From Streptomyces humi (GTDB taxonomy: Bacteria; Actinomycetota; Actinomycetes; Streptomycetales; Streptomycetaceae), in the NCBI RefSeq assembly GCF_001005085.2, contig NZ_LBMU02000002.1:62001-126000 (forward strand): DNA of 64,000 nt. The letters are read 5' to 3'. Numbering within the stretch: the stretch's first letter is position 1; each line of letters starts with the position of its first letter. Shown piece after piece: positions 17,254-25,869 of this stretch. The translations under genes and the position numbers were made by a program. Under the pieces are notes generated by a model. The model worked only from the letters and a program-made list of their open reading frames with translations. It had not been told where the DNA came from and did no database searches.

Positions 17254-18078
17254 TCAGTCCTTGACGGCACCGGCGGTCACGCCGGCGGCGACGTAGCGCT
17301 GGGCAAGGACGAGGATGACGGCGGCCGGCAGGGAGGCGACGACGGCGGTGGCCATGATGGCGTTCCACTGCTGGTTGTTGTTGCCGATGTAGTGGTAGAT
17401 GCCGAGCGTGATCGGTTCGTGGGCGCCGCCGTTGACCAGGGTGTTGGCGAAGACGAAGTCCGACCAGGACCACAGGAAGGCGAACAGCGACACGGTGACG
17501 ACGGCGTTGCGGCTGATCGGCAGGACGATGGACCAGAAGGTGCGCAGCGGCCCGGCGCCGTCGGTCGTCGCGGCCTGGAGCAGTTCGCCGGGGATGCCGG
17601 ACATGAACGCGGTGAAGATGAGGACGCCGAAGGGGACGGCCAGAGTGGAATCGGCGACGATCAGTCCGGGGACGGACTGGAGCAGGCCGAGCTGGAGGTA
17701 GATGGCGTAGAAGCCCATCGCCATGATGATGCCGGGGATCATCTGGGCCGCCAGCAGCACGAAGTCGAGGATGCCTGCGCCGCGGGGGCGCAGCTTGGCC
17801 AGGGCGTAGCCGGCGGGTGCGGAGAGGGCGACGGTCAACGTGACGGTGCCCAGGCCGATGACGAGGCTGGTGCCGAGGTAGGGCAGTTGCTCGTCGAGGA
17901 CGGTGCGGTAGCCGGCCAGGGTGCCGTGGATCGGCAGCAGGTCCGGCGGGCTCTTGCGCATGTCCTGGTCACGGGTGAGGGACACGTTGATCATCCAGTA
18001 GACCGGGAAGAGCATGACCGCGGTCAGCACCACGCCGATCGTGGTCTTCACCCACGTACGCGTGCGGCTTCCGCTCAT
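17254..18078 (-). CDS. Carbohydrate ABC transporter permease, MalG-like
   Basis: 274 residues with about six membrane helices (TTIGVVLTAVMLFPVYWMIN first). The cytoplasmic EAA loop is ELLQAATTDGAGPLRTFWSIVLP, which contacts the ATPase. Its ATG overlaps the stop of the upstream permease by 4 bases. With the MalF-like partner and the lipoprotein it forms a CUT1-type sugar importer. No ATPase gene is present nearby; in Streptomyces such importers commonly share the multitask ATPase MsiK. Confidence 0.92.
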   Translation of the reverse strand: MSGSRTRTWVKTTIGVVLTAVMLFPVYWMINVSLTRDQDMRKSPPDLLPIHGTLAGYRTVLDEQLPYLGTSLVIGLGTVTLTVALSAPAGYALAKLRPRGAGILDFVLLAAQMIPGIIMAMGFYAIYLQLGLLQSVPGLIVADSTLAVPFGVLIFTAFMSGIPGELLQAATTDGAGPLRTFWSIVLPISRNAVVTVSLFAFLWSWSDFVFANTLVNGGAHEPITLGIYHYIGNNNQQWNAIMATAVVASLPAAVILVLAQRYVAAGVTAGAVKD

Positions 18079-19055
18079 GACAGGGCCTGCCTTCTCTGCA
18101 TCCGGACGTAGACGAGGCCGAAGACCAGAGCGGCGACGACGAGCAGGTTTCCGACGGCCGCGCCGGGGCCGAAGGCGGGCAGGAGGTTGCCGAAGCCGAG
18201 TTGGTAGGACCAGGTGGCGAAGGTGGTGGACGAGTCCGCCGGGCCACCCTTGGTCATGATCCAGATGATGTCGAAGACCTTGAGCGTGTAGATCAGCCCC
18301 AGCAGCAGGGTGATCGCGGACACCGGGCGCAGCAGCGGAAAGGTGATGCGCCAGAACCGCTGCCAGGCGTTCGCCCCGTCGAGGGCGGCGGCCTCGTACA
18401 GGCCGGCCGGGACGGACTGCAAGCCGCTGTAGAGCACGACCAGGTTGAACGGGACGCCGATCCAGATGTTCGCGATGATCACCGAGGCCAGCGACATGGA
18501 CGGCGAGGTCAGCCAGTTCACCGGCCCGACACCGACGGCGTGCAGGGTGGCGTTGACGACACCCGACTCGCTGTTGAGCATCCACGACCAGGTGGAGGCC
18601 GACACGATCAGCGGCAGCAGCCACGGGACGAGGAACAGGGCGCGCAGGGTGGCCGACAGCCGGAAGTTCTGGTTGAAGAAGACCGCGAGCGCGAGCCCGA
18701 TCGCGTACTGGGAGACCAGACACACGGCCGTGAACACAGCGGTGTGCAGCAGGGCCGGGGCGAACGTCGGATCGGCGAAGACCTTGCGGTAGTTCGCGAG
18801 GCCCGTGAACGGCGCGTCGCCCTGGACGAAGGAACGGACCGTGTAGTCGCGCAGGCTCAGGTCGAGGTTGCGGTAGAGCGGATAGGCGTAGAAGAGAGCG
18901 AGGTAGACGGTCACCGGGGCGAGGAATCCCCAGGCGGCCCACTGCGTGGACGTGGGCCGGCGTTTCGCACTGCGGGCCGGGGGCGGTGCGGCGGCCGCCG
19001 CCCCGTTCCGGACGCGCGCGGACCGGTGGTTCGGCAGCTCTGTCGTGTGGTTCAT
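18075..19055 (-). CDS. Carbohydrate ABC transporter permease, MalF-like
   Basis: 326 residues. After a basic, Pro/Ala-rich N-terminus come about six membrane helices, beginning AAWGFLAPVTVYLALFYAYP. The EAA loop is GLYEAAALDGANAWQRFWRI followed by TFPLLRP. The start is ATG 19055 after AGAGGG. It sits 20 bases downstream of the binding-protein gene and overlaps the MalG-like gene. It is membrane-bound and makes the sugar-conducting channel with that partner. Confidence 0.92.
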   Translation of the reverse strand: MNHTTELPNHRSARVRNGAAAAAPPPARSAKRRPTSTQWAAWGFLAPVTVYLALFYAYPLYRNLDLSLRDYTVRSFVQGDAPFTGLANYRKVFADPTFAPALLHTAVFTAVCLVSQYAIGLALAVFFNQNFRLSATLRALFLVPWLLPLIVSASTWSWMLNSESGVVNATLHAVGVGPVNWLTSPSMSLASVIIANIWIGVPFNLVVLYSGLQSVPAGLYEAAALDGANAWQRFWRITFPLLRPVSAITLLLGLIYTLKVFDIIWIMTKGGPADSSTTFATWSYQLGFGNLLPAFGPGAAVGNLLVVAALVFGLVYVRMQRRQALS

Positions 19056-19075
19056 CAGCGACCCTCTGGGGCGGG

Positions 19076-20323
19076 TCACTTGGCGGCGGACTGGGCCGCG
19101 GACAGCGCGTCCTTGGGCGACTTCGATCCGCTGAGGGCGGACTGAATGGCCTTCCACATCTGCTCGGAGATCTTCGGGTACTTGGTGCCCAGATCGTCGC
19201 TGGTCCGTCCCTTGGCCGCCTTGACGGCATCCACCCACGGCTTCAACTCGGCGTTCGCGGCCACCTGCTTGTCCTGCACCTCGCTGGTCGGGGCCACGTA
19301 GGACAGGGTGGTGTCGGTGTCGTAGAGGTTGGCGGTGCTGGTCAGGCAGGTCACCAGCTTCTGGGCGGTGGCGTAGCGGCCGGTGTCCTTCTGCACCGGG
19401 ACGGTGACGAACTCGCCGCCGGTCGGGGCCGACGCATTGCCTCCGGAGGCGCCGGGGATGGGCAGGACGCCGTAGTCGAGGCCGGCCTTCCTGGCGCCTG
19501 CCAGCTGCCAGGTGCCGTTCTCGCTGAACGCGTAGTCACCGGTGGCGAACTCCTGCCAGCTGGTGGTCTGGGTGTTGTTGAGCACCGAGTTCGGGGCGTA
19601 GCCCTGCTTCAGCCAGTCCTTCCACAGGGTCAGCGCGGACACGGCCTGGGAGGAGTCGAGTGCGGTCAGCTTCGCGCCGGCGCCCCAGAACCAGGGCAGG
19701 AACTGGAAGCTGCCCTCCTCGGTGCCGATCGCCGAGAAGGTGATGCCCTTCTTGCCGGCCTTCTTGACCTTCGCCAGTGCGGCCGTCAGCGACGTCCAGT
19801 CCTTGACCGAGGCGATGTCCACGCCGGCCGCCTTCAGGACCTTCTTGTTGTAGTAGAGGGCGAGGGTGTTGGCGCCGACCGGGGTGCCGTAGGTCTTGCC
19901 ACCCGACTGGCCGGCCGCCAGCAGGTTCGGGTCGACCTTCGAGGTGTCCAGCTTGTTGTCATCCGTCGTCGTGAGCACGCCCGCCTCGGCGAGAGTCGAC
20001 ACTACGGGGTTGTCCACGATGAGGACGTCCGGCGAGTTGCCCTGCTGCGCCGCCAGCAGCGTCTTGTTGCCGAGGTCGCTGGTGTCGAAGCCGGTCCGCT
20101 TGATCGTCACCCCGGCCTTGGTGCCGCACTGGTCCAGCAGCTTCGCCCAGGCCGAGGTCTTGTCGAACTGCGGGTACGGGTCCCAGAGGGTGTACGTGCC
20201 GCGGCCGGCGCCCTTGGCGTCGGTGCTGCCCGAGCCGGAGGAGCAGGCGGTGGCGGTGACGGCCACGGCCAGGGCGGTCACGGCCGCGGCGGTCAGACGG
20301 CGCTGTCTGGAGGAGCGGTTCAT
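19076..20323 (-). CDS. Sugar-binding lipoprotein of the ABC importer
   Basis: 415 residues. A lipoprotein signal (RQRRLTAAAVTALAVAVTAT) ends in a lipobox-like TATAC with the lipidated Cys near residue 27, followed by SSGSGSTDAKG. The mature part is a family-1 extracellular solute-binding protein (YTLWDPYPQFDKTSAWAKLL, GNSPDVLIVDNPVV, YGTPVGANTLALYYNKKVL, TFSAIGTEEGSFQFLPWFWG, ATGDYAFSENGTWQLAG). It captures an oligosaccharide outside the membrane for the two downstream permeases. The 149-base gap from lacI includes the palindrome CCGGACGTCCGG (20413-20424) but no GAACCGGTTC site, so this operon either reads through from lacI or has its own promoter. Confidence 0.92.
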   Translation of the reverse strand: MNRSSRQRRLTAAAVTALAVAVTATACSSGSGSTDAKGAGRGTYTLWDPYPQFDKTSAWAKLLDQCGTKAGVTIKRTGFDTSDLGNKTLLAAQQGNSPDVLIVDNPVVSTLAEAGVLTTTDDNKLDTSKVDPNLLAAGQSGGKTYGTPVGANTLALYYNKKVLKAAGVDIASVKDWTSLTAALAKVKKAGKKGITFSAIGTEEGSFQFLPWFWGAGAKLTALDSSQAVSALTLWKDWLKQGYAPNSVLNNTQTTSWQEFATGDYAFSENGTWQLAGARKAGLDYGVLPIPGASGGNASAPTGGEFVTVPVQKDTGRYATAQKLVTCLTSTANLYDTDTTLSYVAPTSEVQDKQVAANAELKPWVDAVKAAKGRTSDDLGTKYPKISEQMWKAIQSALSGSKSPKDALSAAQSAAK

Positions 20324-20472
20324 TGCGAGGGTTCCTTTGTTCTGGGCATGCGGGTGCCGAGGGCACGGGGTGGTGAGGAGACGCGGGCACGGCGAACAGC
20401 ACGGTCGGCGGTCCGGACGTCCGGTGAGGTGAAGTGGAGTGAAGTGAGTTGAGGAGAGCTACGCGACCGCGG

Positions 20473-21495
20473 TCAGGAGGCCGGACCGGTCCCGGCGGGC
20501 CCGGTGCTGGCCCGCAGGGAGATCGGGGGCGCGAGGAGGTGGTGCCGGGGTGCCGCGTCGGGGCGGTCGAGCCGCTCGACCAGCAGGTCGACGGCCCTCC
20601 GGCCCATCTCCTCCGCCGGTACGTCGGCCGCGGTGAGCTGCGGGGTCACCGTCTCCGCCCAGCGGCCGGCCACGACCCCGGTGACGGAGAAGTCGCGCGG
20701 CACATGGCGGCCCGCCTCGACGAGTCCCCGGTACAGGCCGCCCAGCGCGGCCTCGTTCAGGGTGACCAGGGCGGTGGTGGCGGGGTCGTCGTGCAGGATC
20801 CGCTCCAGGCAGACCTGGCCCGAGGCGGCGTCGTCCCCACAGCAGTAGGTGCGTACGGTCAGCCCGCGTTCGGCGGCGGCTTTGGTGAAACCGTCGAGAC
20901 CGCGGTGGGCTGACTCGTATCCGGCCCGCAGGAGCTGTTCGGGCCGGTTGACGAAGGCGACCCTGCGGTGGCCGAGGTCCGCGAGGTGGTGGACGCACGC
21001 CGCCGCGAGCGCGGTGTGGTCCAGGCCCACCCACCAGCTGCCCTCCGGGTGGGCGGTACGGCCGATGGCGACCGTGGGGAAGTCGAGGGCGGCCAGGTGA
21101 TCGACCCGGTCGTCCTCCAGTCTGATCTCCATCAGGATCGCGCCGTCGACTCTCCGCTCCCCCAGCAGCCGCTGGAACGAGCGGTCGCTGTCCACGCCGC
21201 TCGGGGACAGCAGCACGTCGTAGTCGTAGGCCGCGGCGGCCTCCACCACGCTGCCGATGAAGTCCAGCTGCATCCCGGTGTAGTGGTTGCCGGCCGGCGG
21301 GAAGACCAGGCCGATCGTGCTGGTACGGCCGTTGGCCAGGGCACGCGCACTGGCGTTGGGCCGGTAGCCCAGCTCGTCGATGACCTCCTGGATCTTCCGG
21401 CGCGTCTCGTTCGAGACAGGGCGCTTGCCGCTCAACGCATAGGACACGGTGCTCCGCGAGACACCGGCCCGCCGGGCGATCTCACCGATGTTCAC
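20473..21495 (-). CDS. LacI-family transcriptional regulator of the carbohydrate locus
   Basis: 340 residues. The N-terminal HTH reads MNIGEIARRAGVSRSTVSYA, with the hinge helix RPNASARALANGRTSTIG (near 46-62). A periplasmic-binding-like sugar domain follows (VDGAILMEIRLEDDRVDHLA, HLADLGHRRVAFVNRPEQ, TALVTLNEAALGGLYRGL). The adjacent intergenic region contains four GAACCGGTTC palindromes, the form expected for a LacI-family operator. Two lie at its own promoter and two before the divergent glycosidase, so it probably represses itself and the locus until a sugar is present. Confidence 0.93.
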   Translation of the reverse strand: MNIGEIARRAGVSRSTVSYALSGKRPVSNETRRKIQEVIDELGYRPNASARALANGRTSTIGLVFPPAGNHYTGMQLDFIGSVVEAAAAYDYDVLLSPSGVDSDRSFQRLLGERRVDGAILMEIRLEDDRVDHLAALDFPTVAIGRTAHPEGSWWVGLDHTALAAACVHHLADLGHRRVAFVNRPEQLLRAGYESAHRGLDGFTKAAAERGLTVRTYCCGDDAASGQVCLERILHDDPATTALVTLNEAALGGLYRGLVEAGRHVPRDFSVTGVVAGRWAETVTPQLTAADVPAEEMGRRAVDLLVERLDRPDAAPRHHLLAPPISLRASTGPAGTGPAS

Positions 21496-21511
21496 GGGTG
21501 ACTCCTTCGTC

Positions 21512-21588
21512 GAACCGGTTCACGTGCGACCGATCGTCGAACCGGTTCGCGTGATGTGAAGGTAGGAACCGACCGGAACACCTGTCAA
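21512..21588 (-). promoter_or_regulatory. lacI promoter with two LacI operators
   Basis: On the minus strand TTGACA (21588-21583) and TACCTT (21564-21559) are separated by 18 bp, a near-consensus housekeeping promoter. GAACCGGTTC at 21539-21548 begins about 10 bases after the -10, where the transcript should start, and a second copy lies at 21512-21521, 27 bp further. Repression by blocking initiation is the simplest reading, which would be autoregulation. Confidence 0.75.
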
Positions 21589-21648
21589 CACCCCTGACGG
21601 CACCGTTCACACCTGTCGGAAGGTCCGGATTTCTTCGCGTCCAGGGGA

Positions 21649-21691
21649 TTGCTGGGCGGGATGACCGGTGCTAGCTTCCCCGAACCGGTTC
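21649..21691 (+). promoter_or_regulatory. Promoter of the large secreted glycosidase with a LacI operator at the start point
   Basis: TTGCTG (21649-21654), a 17-bp spacer and TAGCTT (21672-21677) form a plausible promoter. GAACCGGTTC (21682-21691) begins four bases after the -10, overlapping the expected start of transcription. The geometry mirrors the divergent lacI promoter. Confidence 0.65.
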
Positions 21692-21800
21692 GATGAAGTG
21701 ATCCTTCCGACGACCGTGGACCCGTTCCGCCCCCACCTCGTGAGCACAGAACCGTTGCCCCGCCGACCGGACGGGCCACCTTGCTGCCACAGCGCCGTTG

Positions 21801-21816
21801 ATCGAACCGGTTCGAT
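21801..21816. promoter_or_regulatory. Fourth LacI operator, extended palindrome
   Basis: ATCGAACCGGTTCGAT is a perfect 16-bp palindrome in the glycosidase leader, 35 bases before its ATG. It could act as a transcription roadblock or as the partner site for a DNA loop with the upstream operators. Confidence 0.7.
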
Positions 21817-21850
21817 GCACGCTTGTACTCAAGGACTGAGGACGCAATCC

Positions 21851-24800
21851 ATGCCATCCACCGACAGATCAGCCCCGCGCCGGGCCCCGGCGGCCGTGGC
21901 CCTGGCTCTCGGCGCGGGCCTGCTGGCTGTACCGGCCGTCCCCGCGCAGGCGGCCGACACGCCCCGGCCCGCCGCCCGCTACACCTTCGACCAGGACGAC
22001 CTCGCCTCCGGAAAGATCGCGGACAGCTCCGGCAACGGGCTCACGGCGACCCTGGTGAACGGCTCCACCGCCCAGTCCGTCACCGGCCCGGACGGCGGCA
22101 AGGCGCTCGCCCTGCCCGGCGGAGCACCCACTTCCGACGGCGCGTACGTCCGCCTGCCCCGCGAGGTGCTGGGAGACGCGAGTGACCTGACGGTCTCGGC
22201 CCGCGTGAAGTGGAGCGACGACAGGTCGGCCTGGCAGCGGATCTTCGATCTGGGCACCGACACCGACAAGTACCTGTTCACGACACCATCCAACGGCGGA
22301 GTGCTGCGCACCGCCGTGACCACCGGCGGAGGCGGCGCGGAGGCGCAGGTCTCCGGCTACGCGCCCCTGCCCGCCGACGGCTGGCGGACGGTCACCGTCA
22401 CCCTCGACACCGCCGCCCGCCGGGTCACCACCTACCTCGACGGCGTGGCGGTCTCCTCCGCCGCGACAACGGTCAGGGCCAAGGACCTGCTGGACGGTTC
22501 GGCCGCGGCGGCCGGTTACATCGGCAAGTCCTTCTACCAGGACCCGCTGCTCAAGGGCGCGATCGACGACTTCACGGTCTGGCACTCGGCGCTCACCGCC
22601 GAGCAGGTCGCCGGCACGGTCGCGACTCTCCCCACCCTCGACCGGCTCTCGCAGACATCCTTCGAGGTCCGTACGACGGCCGGGACCGCCCCGTCCCTCC
22701 CCGCGGCGGTGCGCTCCGCCTTCTCCGACGGCTACGACCGCGACACACCGATCGCCTGGGACGCCGTACCAGCCGATAAGTACGGCCGGCCGGGCACGTT
22801 CACCGTGGCCGGAACAGCGGCCGGACAGGCCGTGCAGGCTACCGTCACCGTGGTCCGCGAGGGGCAGCTCACCGTCGACCTCGCCTCGGACACCGGCGCA
22901 TTCCACGGCGGCGCCTCCGGCACCCTCTACGGCGTGTACGGACCCGACGTCCCCACCAACAACCTCATCGAGGGAATGGGCCTGCGCACTGTCTCCACCA
23001 AGGCCCAGGACGGCCCGCAGCACCCCGGTGCCGACGCACTCGACGTGGTGAAGCCGCTGGCCGACTCCACCGACGGTGACGTGTACATCTACATGACGGA
23101 CATCAACCGCGGCTTCCCCTACGAGTGGCCCGGCGACACCCCCGCGGAGAAGCTCAAGCTCTACGAGGAGAAGATCGCCAAGCAGGTCGACCAGGTACTG
23201 AAGCTGCCGAGGCAGTACCAGGACAACATCGTCTTCGTGCCGTTCAACGAACCCGAGGGCAATATGTTCGGCACCGGCGACTGGAGCTACGACAAGGTCA
23301 GCTGGCTCGACGACCCCAGGGACTTCTTCGCCGCCTGGGACTCCGCCTACAAGCTCATCAAGAGCAAGATGCCCGGTGCCCGTATCGCCGGCCCCAACAC
23401 CAGTGTCCTGTTCGACCAGGTGAAGGGCTTCCTCAGCCACACCCTGGGCGCCGGCACGCTCCCGGATGTCATCACCTGGCACGAGCTGAGCCACCCGGAG
23501 GCGGTGCGTCAGAGCGTCGCCACGTACCGGGCGTGGGAGAAGGAGCTGTTCAAGGGCACCGACCGCGAGGGCACCCAGCTCCCCGTCAACATCAACGAGT
23601 ACGCCTTCAACTACCACACCTCCGTCCCCGGCCAGATGATCCAGTGGGTGTCCGCGATCGAGGAGTCCAAGGTCGACGCCGACATCGCGTACTGGAACAT
23701 CGACGGCAACCTGTCCGACTCCGCCGTGCAGTCCAACCGGGGCAACGGCCAGTGGTGGCTGCTCAATTCGTACGCCTCGATGAGCGGGCACACGGTGAAG
23801 GTGACTCCGCCGTTCCCCGGCGAGAACTACAGCATGCAGGGCGTGGCCACGCTCGACGCGAAGAAGAAGCAGGCCCGGCTGCTCTTCGGCGGCTCCACCG
23901 GAAAGGGGAACATCACCTTCGACAACATCCCCAAGAGGGTCTTCGGGGACAGCGTCCACGCCTGGGTGAGCGAGATCGACTGGAGCGGGCAGGTCGGCGA
24001 CAACTCCGGTCCGAAGCTGCTGACGGAGACGAACCTGAAGGTCGGTGACGACGGGACGGTCGCCGTCGACTTCGGCGACGGCGCTCTGCCTAGGCTGAAG
24101 GAGTCCTCGGCGTACGAGATCGTCCTCAGCCCCGCCGGAAAGGCGAAGGGCACGCGATCCGCGCCCGTGCGCTGGCAGGGGTCGTACGAGGCGGAGGACG
24201 CCGCCCACGCGGGCTCCGGCTACTCGAAGAACGGCCCTGAGGGCTCCACCTCGGACGTGTCGAAGTTCTACACCTCCGGCGGCTACGACGTGGGCGGCCT
24301 GCGCACCGGCTCGGACGTCACGCTCGACTTCCCCGTGGACGTGCCCGAGGACGGCACCTACGACCTGAGCGTCTTCGCCAACTCCCTCAACACCTTCGAC
24401 AAGGTGAAGGAGCAGGGCCCCACCAACGTGTTCCTGCGCGTGGACGGCAAGGCTGACAGCGAGCAGGAGCTGTACATGCCGCTCGGCTACAAGTGGGTGG
24501 TCTGGGACCACACCGACACCGAGGTCCACCTGACCAAGGGCAAGCACACCCTGACGCTCGCCGCGAAGAGCCTCGACGGCAAGCGCGTCACGCAGGGGGA
24601 CGCCATCGTCGATCGCCTCACCCTGTCCCTGCCGTCCGCGTCGGCTGCCACGGAGGTCTACGAAGGCGAGCTGGCCTGGACGAGCGGCGGGGCACGGCCC
24701 GTCTACGATCTGCCGAAGCACACGGCAACCCCCGCGTCCGGCTCCGGCGCGGTGCGGGTCGCGAGGAACCAGACGGCGACCTTCTGGGTCTACTCCCCCT

Positions 24801-25510
24801 CCGACCGCGAGGCCACCCTCGTGGTCGACACCCTCGGCGGCGGGGACGCGCGTCTGTCCGTCAACGGGCACGACGTCCTGCATGTGGCCAAGGGCAGGCA
24901 CGAGGTGGCCGTCTCCCTCTCGGGCGGCGTCAACAAGGTGACGGTGACCGGCGGTTCGGACGCCATGCTCGTCGACCGGCTGACGGTCACGCCCACCGAC
25001 GGCACGCTCAAGGCGCGTACGTACGAGGCGCAGGACGCCAGGCTCGCCGGAACGGCAACGCTGACGCCGTTGTCCCTGGCGACCGACGGGACCGCGATCA
25101 CCGGGATCGGCGGCGACCCGGGCAACGGCAACACGGCGACGTTCACGGTCGCCGCGGACAAGGCCGGCCTGTACGCGCTGCGCATCCGGTACTCCAACCC
25201 GGAGCAGTCGGAGGCCACCCACTACAACCCGGACCCGCTGGCCCGACACGCCGACATCAGCGTCAACGGCGGCAGCACTCGGCGCGTCGGCTTCCCGCAC
25301 ACCTTCCACCAGAACAACTTCTGGGAACTGACCGTCCCGGTCACCCTGAAGAAGGGACAGAACACGATCACCTTCCGCTCCGAGGAACTGCCGAACTTCG
25401 ACGGCACCACCTACGCCTCGGACACCTTCCCCGGAGTGCTGCTCCGCTCCCGCTACGCGCCGCTGATCGACCGGATCGCCGTGGCGCCCTACGCACGAGA
25501 GGTGCACTGA
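21851..25510 (+). CDS. Secreted 1219-residue modular glycoside hydrolase (LamG + catalytic domain + CBM-like modules)
   Basis: The start is ATG 21851 after GAGGA. Modules by reading: signal peptide (to about AQAADTP, 35); a LamG/concanavalin-like domain (ARYTFDQDDLASGKIADSSG onward, ~40-255); an Ig-like linker domain (~270-335); a clan GH-A catalytic domain (~340-760) with candidate acid/base Glu467 (VPFNEPEGN) and nucleophile Glu583 (NINEYAF); a CBM35/CBM6-like module (YEAEDAAHAGSGYSKNG, ~780-920); a second related module (YEGELAWTSGG, ~930-1060); and a third (YEAQDARLAGTATL, ~1065-1219). It should be extracellular and bind its polymer through several modules. It is the only plus-strand gene of the LacI locus and has two LacI operators in its upstream region. 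The specificity is unknown. Confidence 0.82.
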   Translation: MPSTDRSAPRRAPAAVALALGAGLLAVPAVPAQAADTPRPAARYTFDQDDLASGKIADSSGNGLTATLVNGSTAQSVTGPDGGKALALPGGAPTSDGAYVRLPREVLGDASDLTVSARVKWSDDRSAWQRIFDLGTDTDKYLFTTPSNGGVLRTAVTTGGGGAEAQVSGYAPLPADGWRTVTVTLDTAARRVTTYLDGVAVSSAATTVRAKDLLDGSAAAAGYIGKSFYQDPLLKGAIDDFTVWHSALTAEQVAGTVATLPTLDRLSQTSFEVRTTAGTAPSLPAAVRSAFSDGYDRDTPIAWDAVPADKYGRPGTFTVAGTAAGQAVQATVTVVREGQLTVDLASDTGAFHGGASGTLYGVYGPDVPTNNLIEGMGLRTVSTKAQDGPQHPGADALDVVKPLADSTDGDVYIYMTDINRGFPYEWPGDTPAEKLKLYEEKIAKQVDQVLKLPRQYQDNIVFVPFNEPEGNMFGTGDWSYDKVSWLDDPRDFFAAWDSAYKLIKSKMPGARIAGPNTSVLFDQVKGFLSHTLGAGTLPDVITWHELSHPEAVRQSVATYRAWEKELFKGTDREGTQLPVNINEYAFNYHTSVPGQMIQWVSAIEESKVDADIAYWNIDGNLSDSAVQSNRGNGQWWLLNSYASMSGHTVKVTPPFPGENYSMQGVATLDAKKKQARLLFGGSTGKGNITFDNIPKRVFGDSVHAWVSEIDWSGQVGDNSGPKLLTETNLKVGDDGTVAVDFGDGALPRLKESSAYEIVLSPAGKAKGTRSAPVRWQGSYEAEDAAHAGSGYSKNGPEGSTSDVSKFYTSGGYDVGGLRTGSDVTLDFPVDVPEDGTYDLSVFANSLNTFDKVKEQGPTNVFLRVDGKADSEQELYMPLGYKWVVWDHTDTEVHLTKGKHTLTLAAKSLDGKRVTQGDAIVDRLTLSLPSASAATEVYEGELAWTSGGARPVYDLPKHTATPASGSGAVRVARNQTATFWVYSPSDREATLVVDTLGGGDARLSVNGHDVLHVAKGRHEVAVSLSGGVNKVTVTGGSDAMLVDRLTVTPTDGTLKARTYEAQDARLAGTATLTPLSLATDGTAITGIGGDPGNGNTATFTVAADKAGLYALRIRYSNPEQSEATHYNPDPLARHADISVNGGSTRRVGFPHTFHQNNFWELTVPVTLKKGQNTITFRSEELPNFDGTTYASDTFPGVLLRSRYAPLIDRIAVAPYAREVH

Positions 25511-25521
25511 AGTCACCACCG

Positions 25522-25672
25522 GTGGTGGCTGAAGGATTCGTGGCGGGTCTGCGTCGTTCCGGGCGCGGACCCGCCGGAGGGGGGCAGCGCCTGCTGGCCG
25601 ATCTCGCCGACGCCACCGGTCTGACCGGCTCCTTCGCCAATGCGCTGCACCGGTTGCGGTCGCGCACACGCT
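25522..25672 (+). pseudogene. Remnant of an IS1380-type transposase N-terminus
   Basis: In the 359-base gap after the glycosidase, one frame reads GGGQRLLADLADATGLTGSF followed by ANALHRLRSR. This closely resembles the N-terminal region of IS1380-family transposases (pattern AG-x-RLL-x-LAD-x-TGLT). No catalytic DDE part, inverted repeat or target duplication follows, and the frame runs into unrelated sequence. It appears to be a decayed fragment; the assignment is by recall of the family pattern. Confidence 0.45.
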
Positions 25673-25726
25673 GCGGTAGCCGCAGATCGAAACAGCCCTG
25701 CCCCCTTCCGGGGCGGCGCGCCGTCC

Positions 25727-25754
25727 GCGGATTACTCCCCAGGGAGTAATCCGC
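25727..25754. promoter_or_regulatory. 28-bp perfect palindrome (operator or terminator)
   Basis: GCGGATTACTCCC-CA-GGGAGTAATCCGC has 13-bp arms around a 2-base centre, is AT-richer than its surroundings and lies 116 bases before the MMPL gene. The tiny loop and missing T-run favour a TetR/MarR-type operator over a terminator, though it also follows the glycosidase gene. Confidence 0.5.
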
Positions 25755-25869
25755 AACCGCCGTCGCCCCCGGCAGTACGCGTCACCTCGCCCTCCCGCCC
25801 GACGAAAGCCGTGGTTCTCAGCGGAAGTCTGGGGACCGAAGCAGACGTCATCCGGAGGGAGATCGGTCA

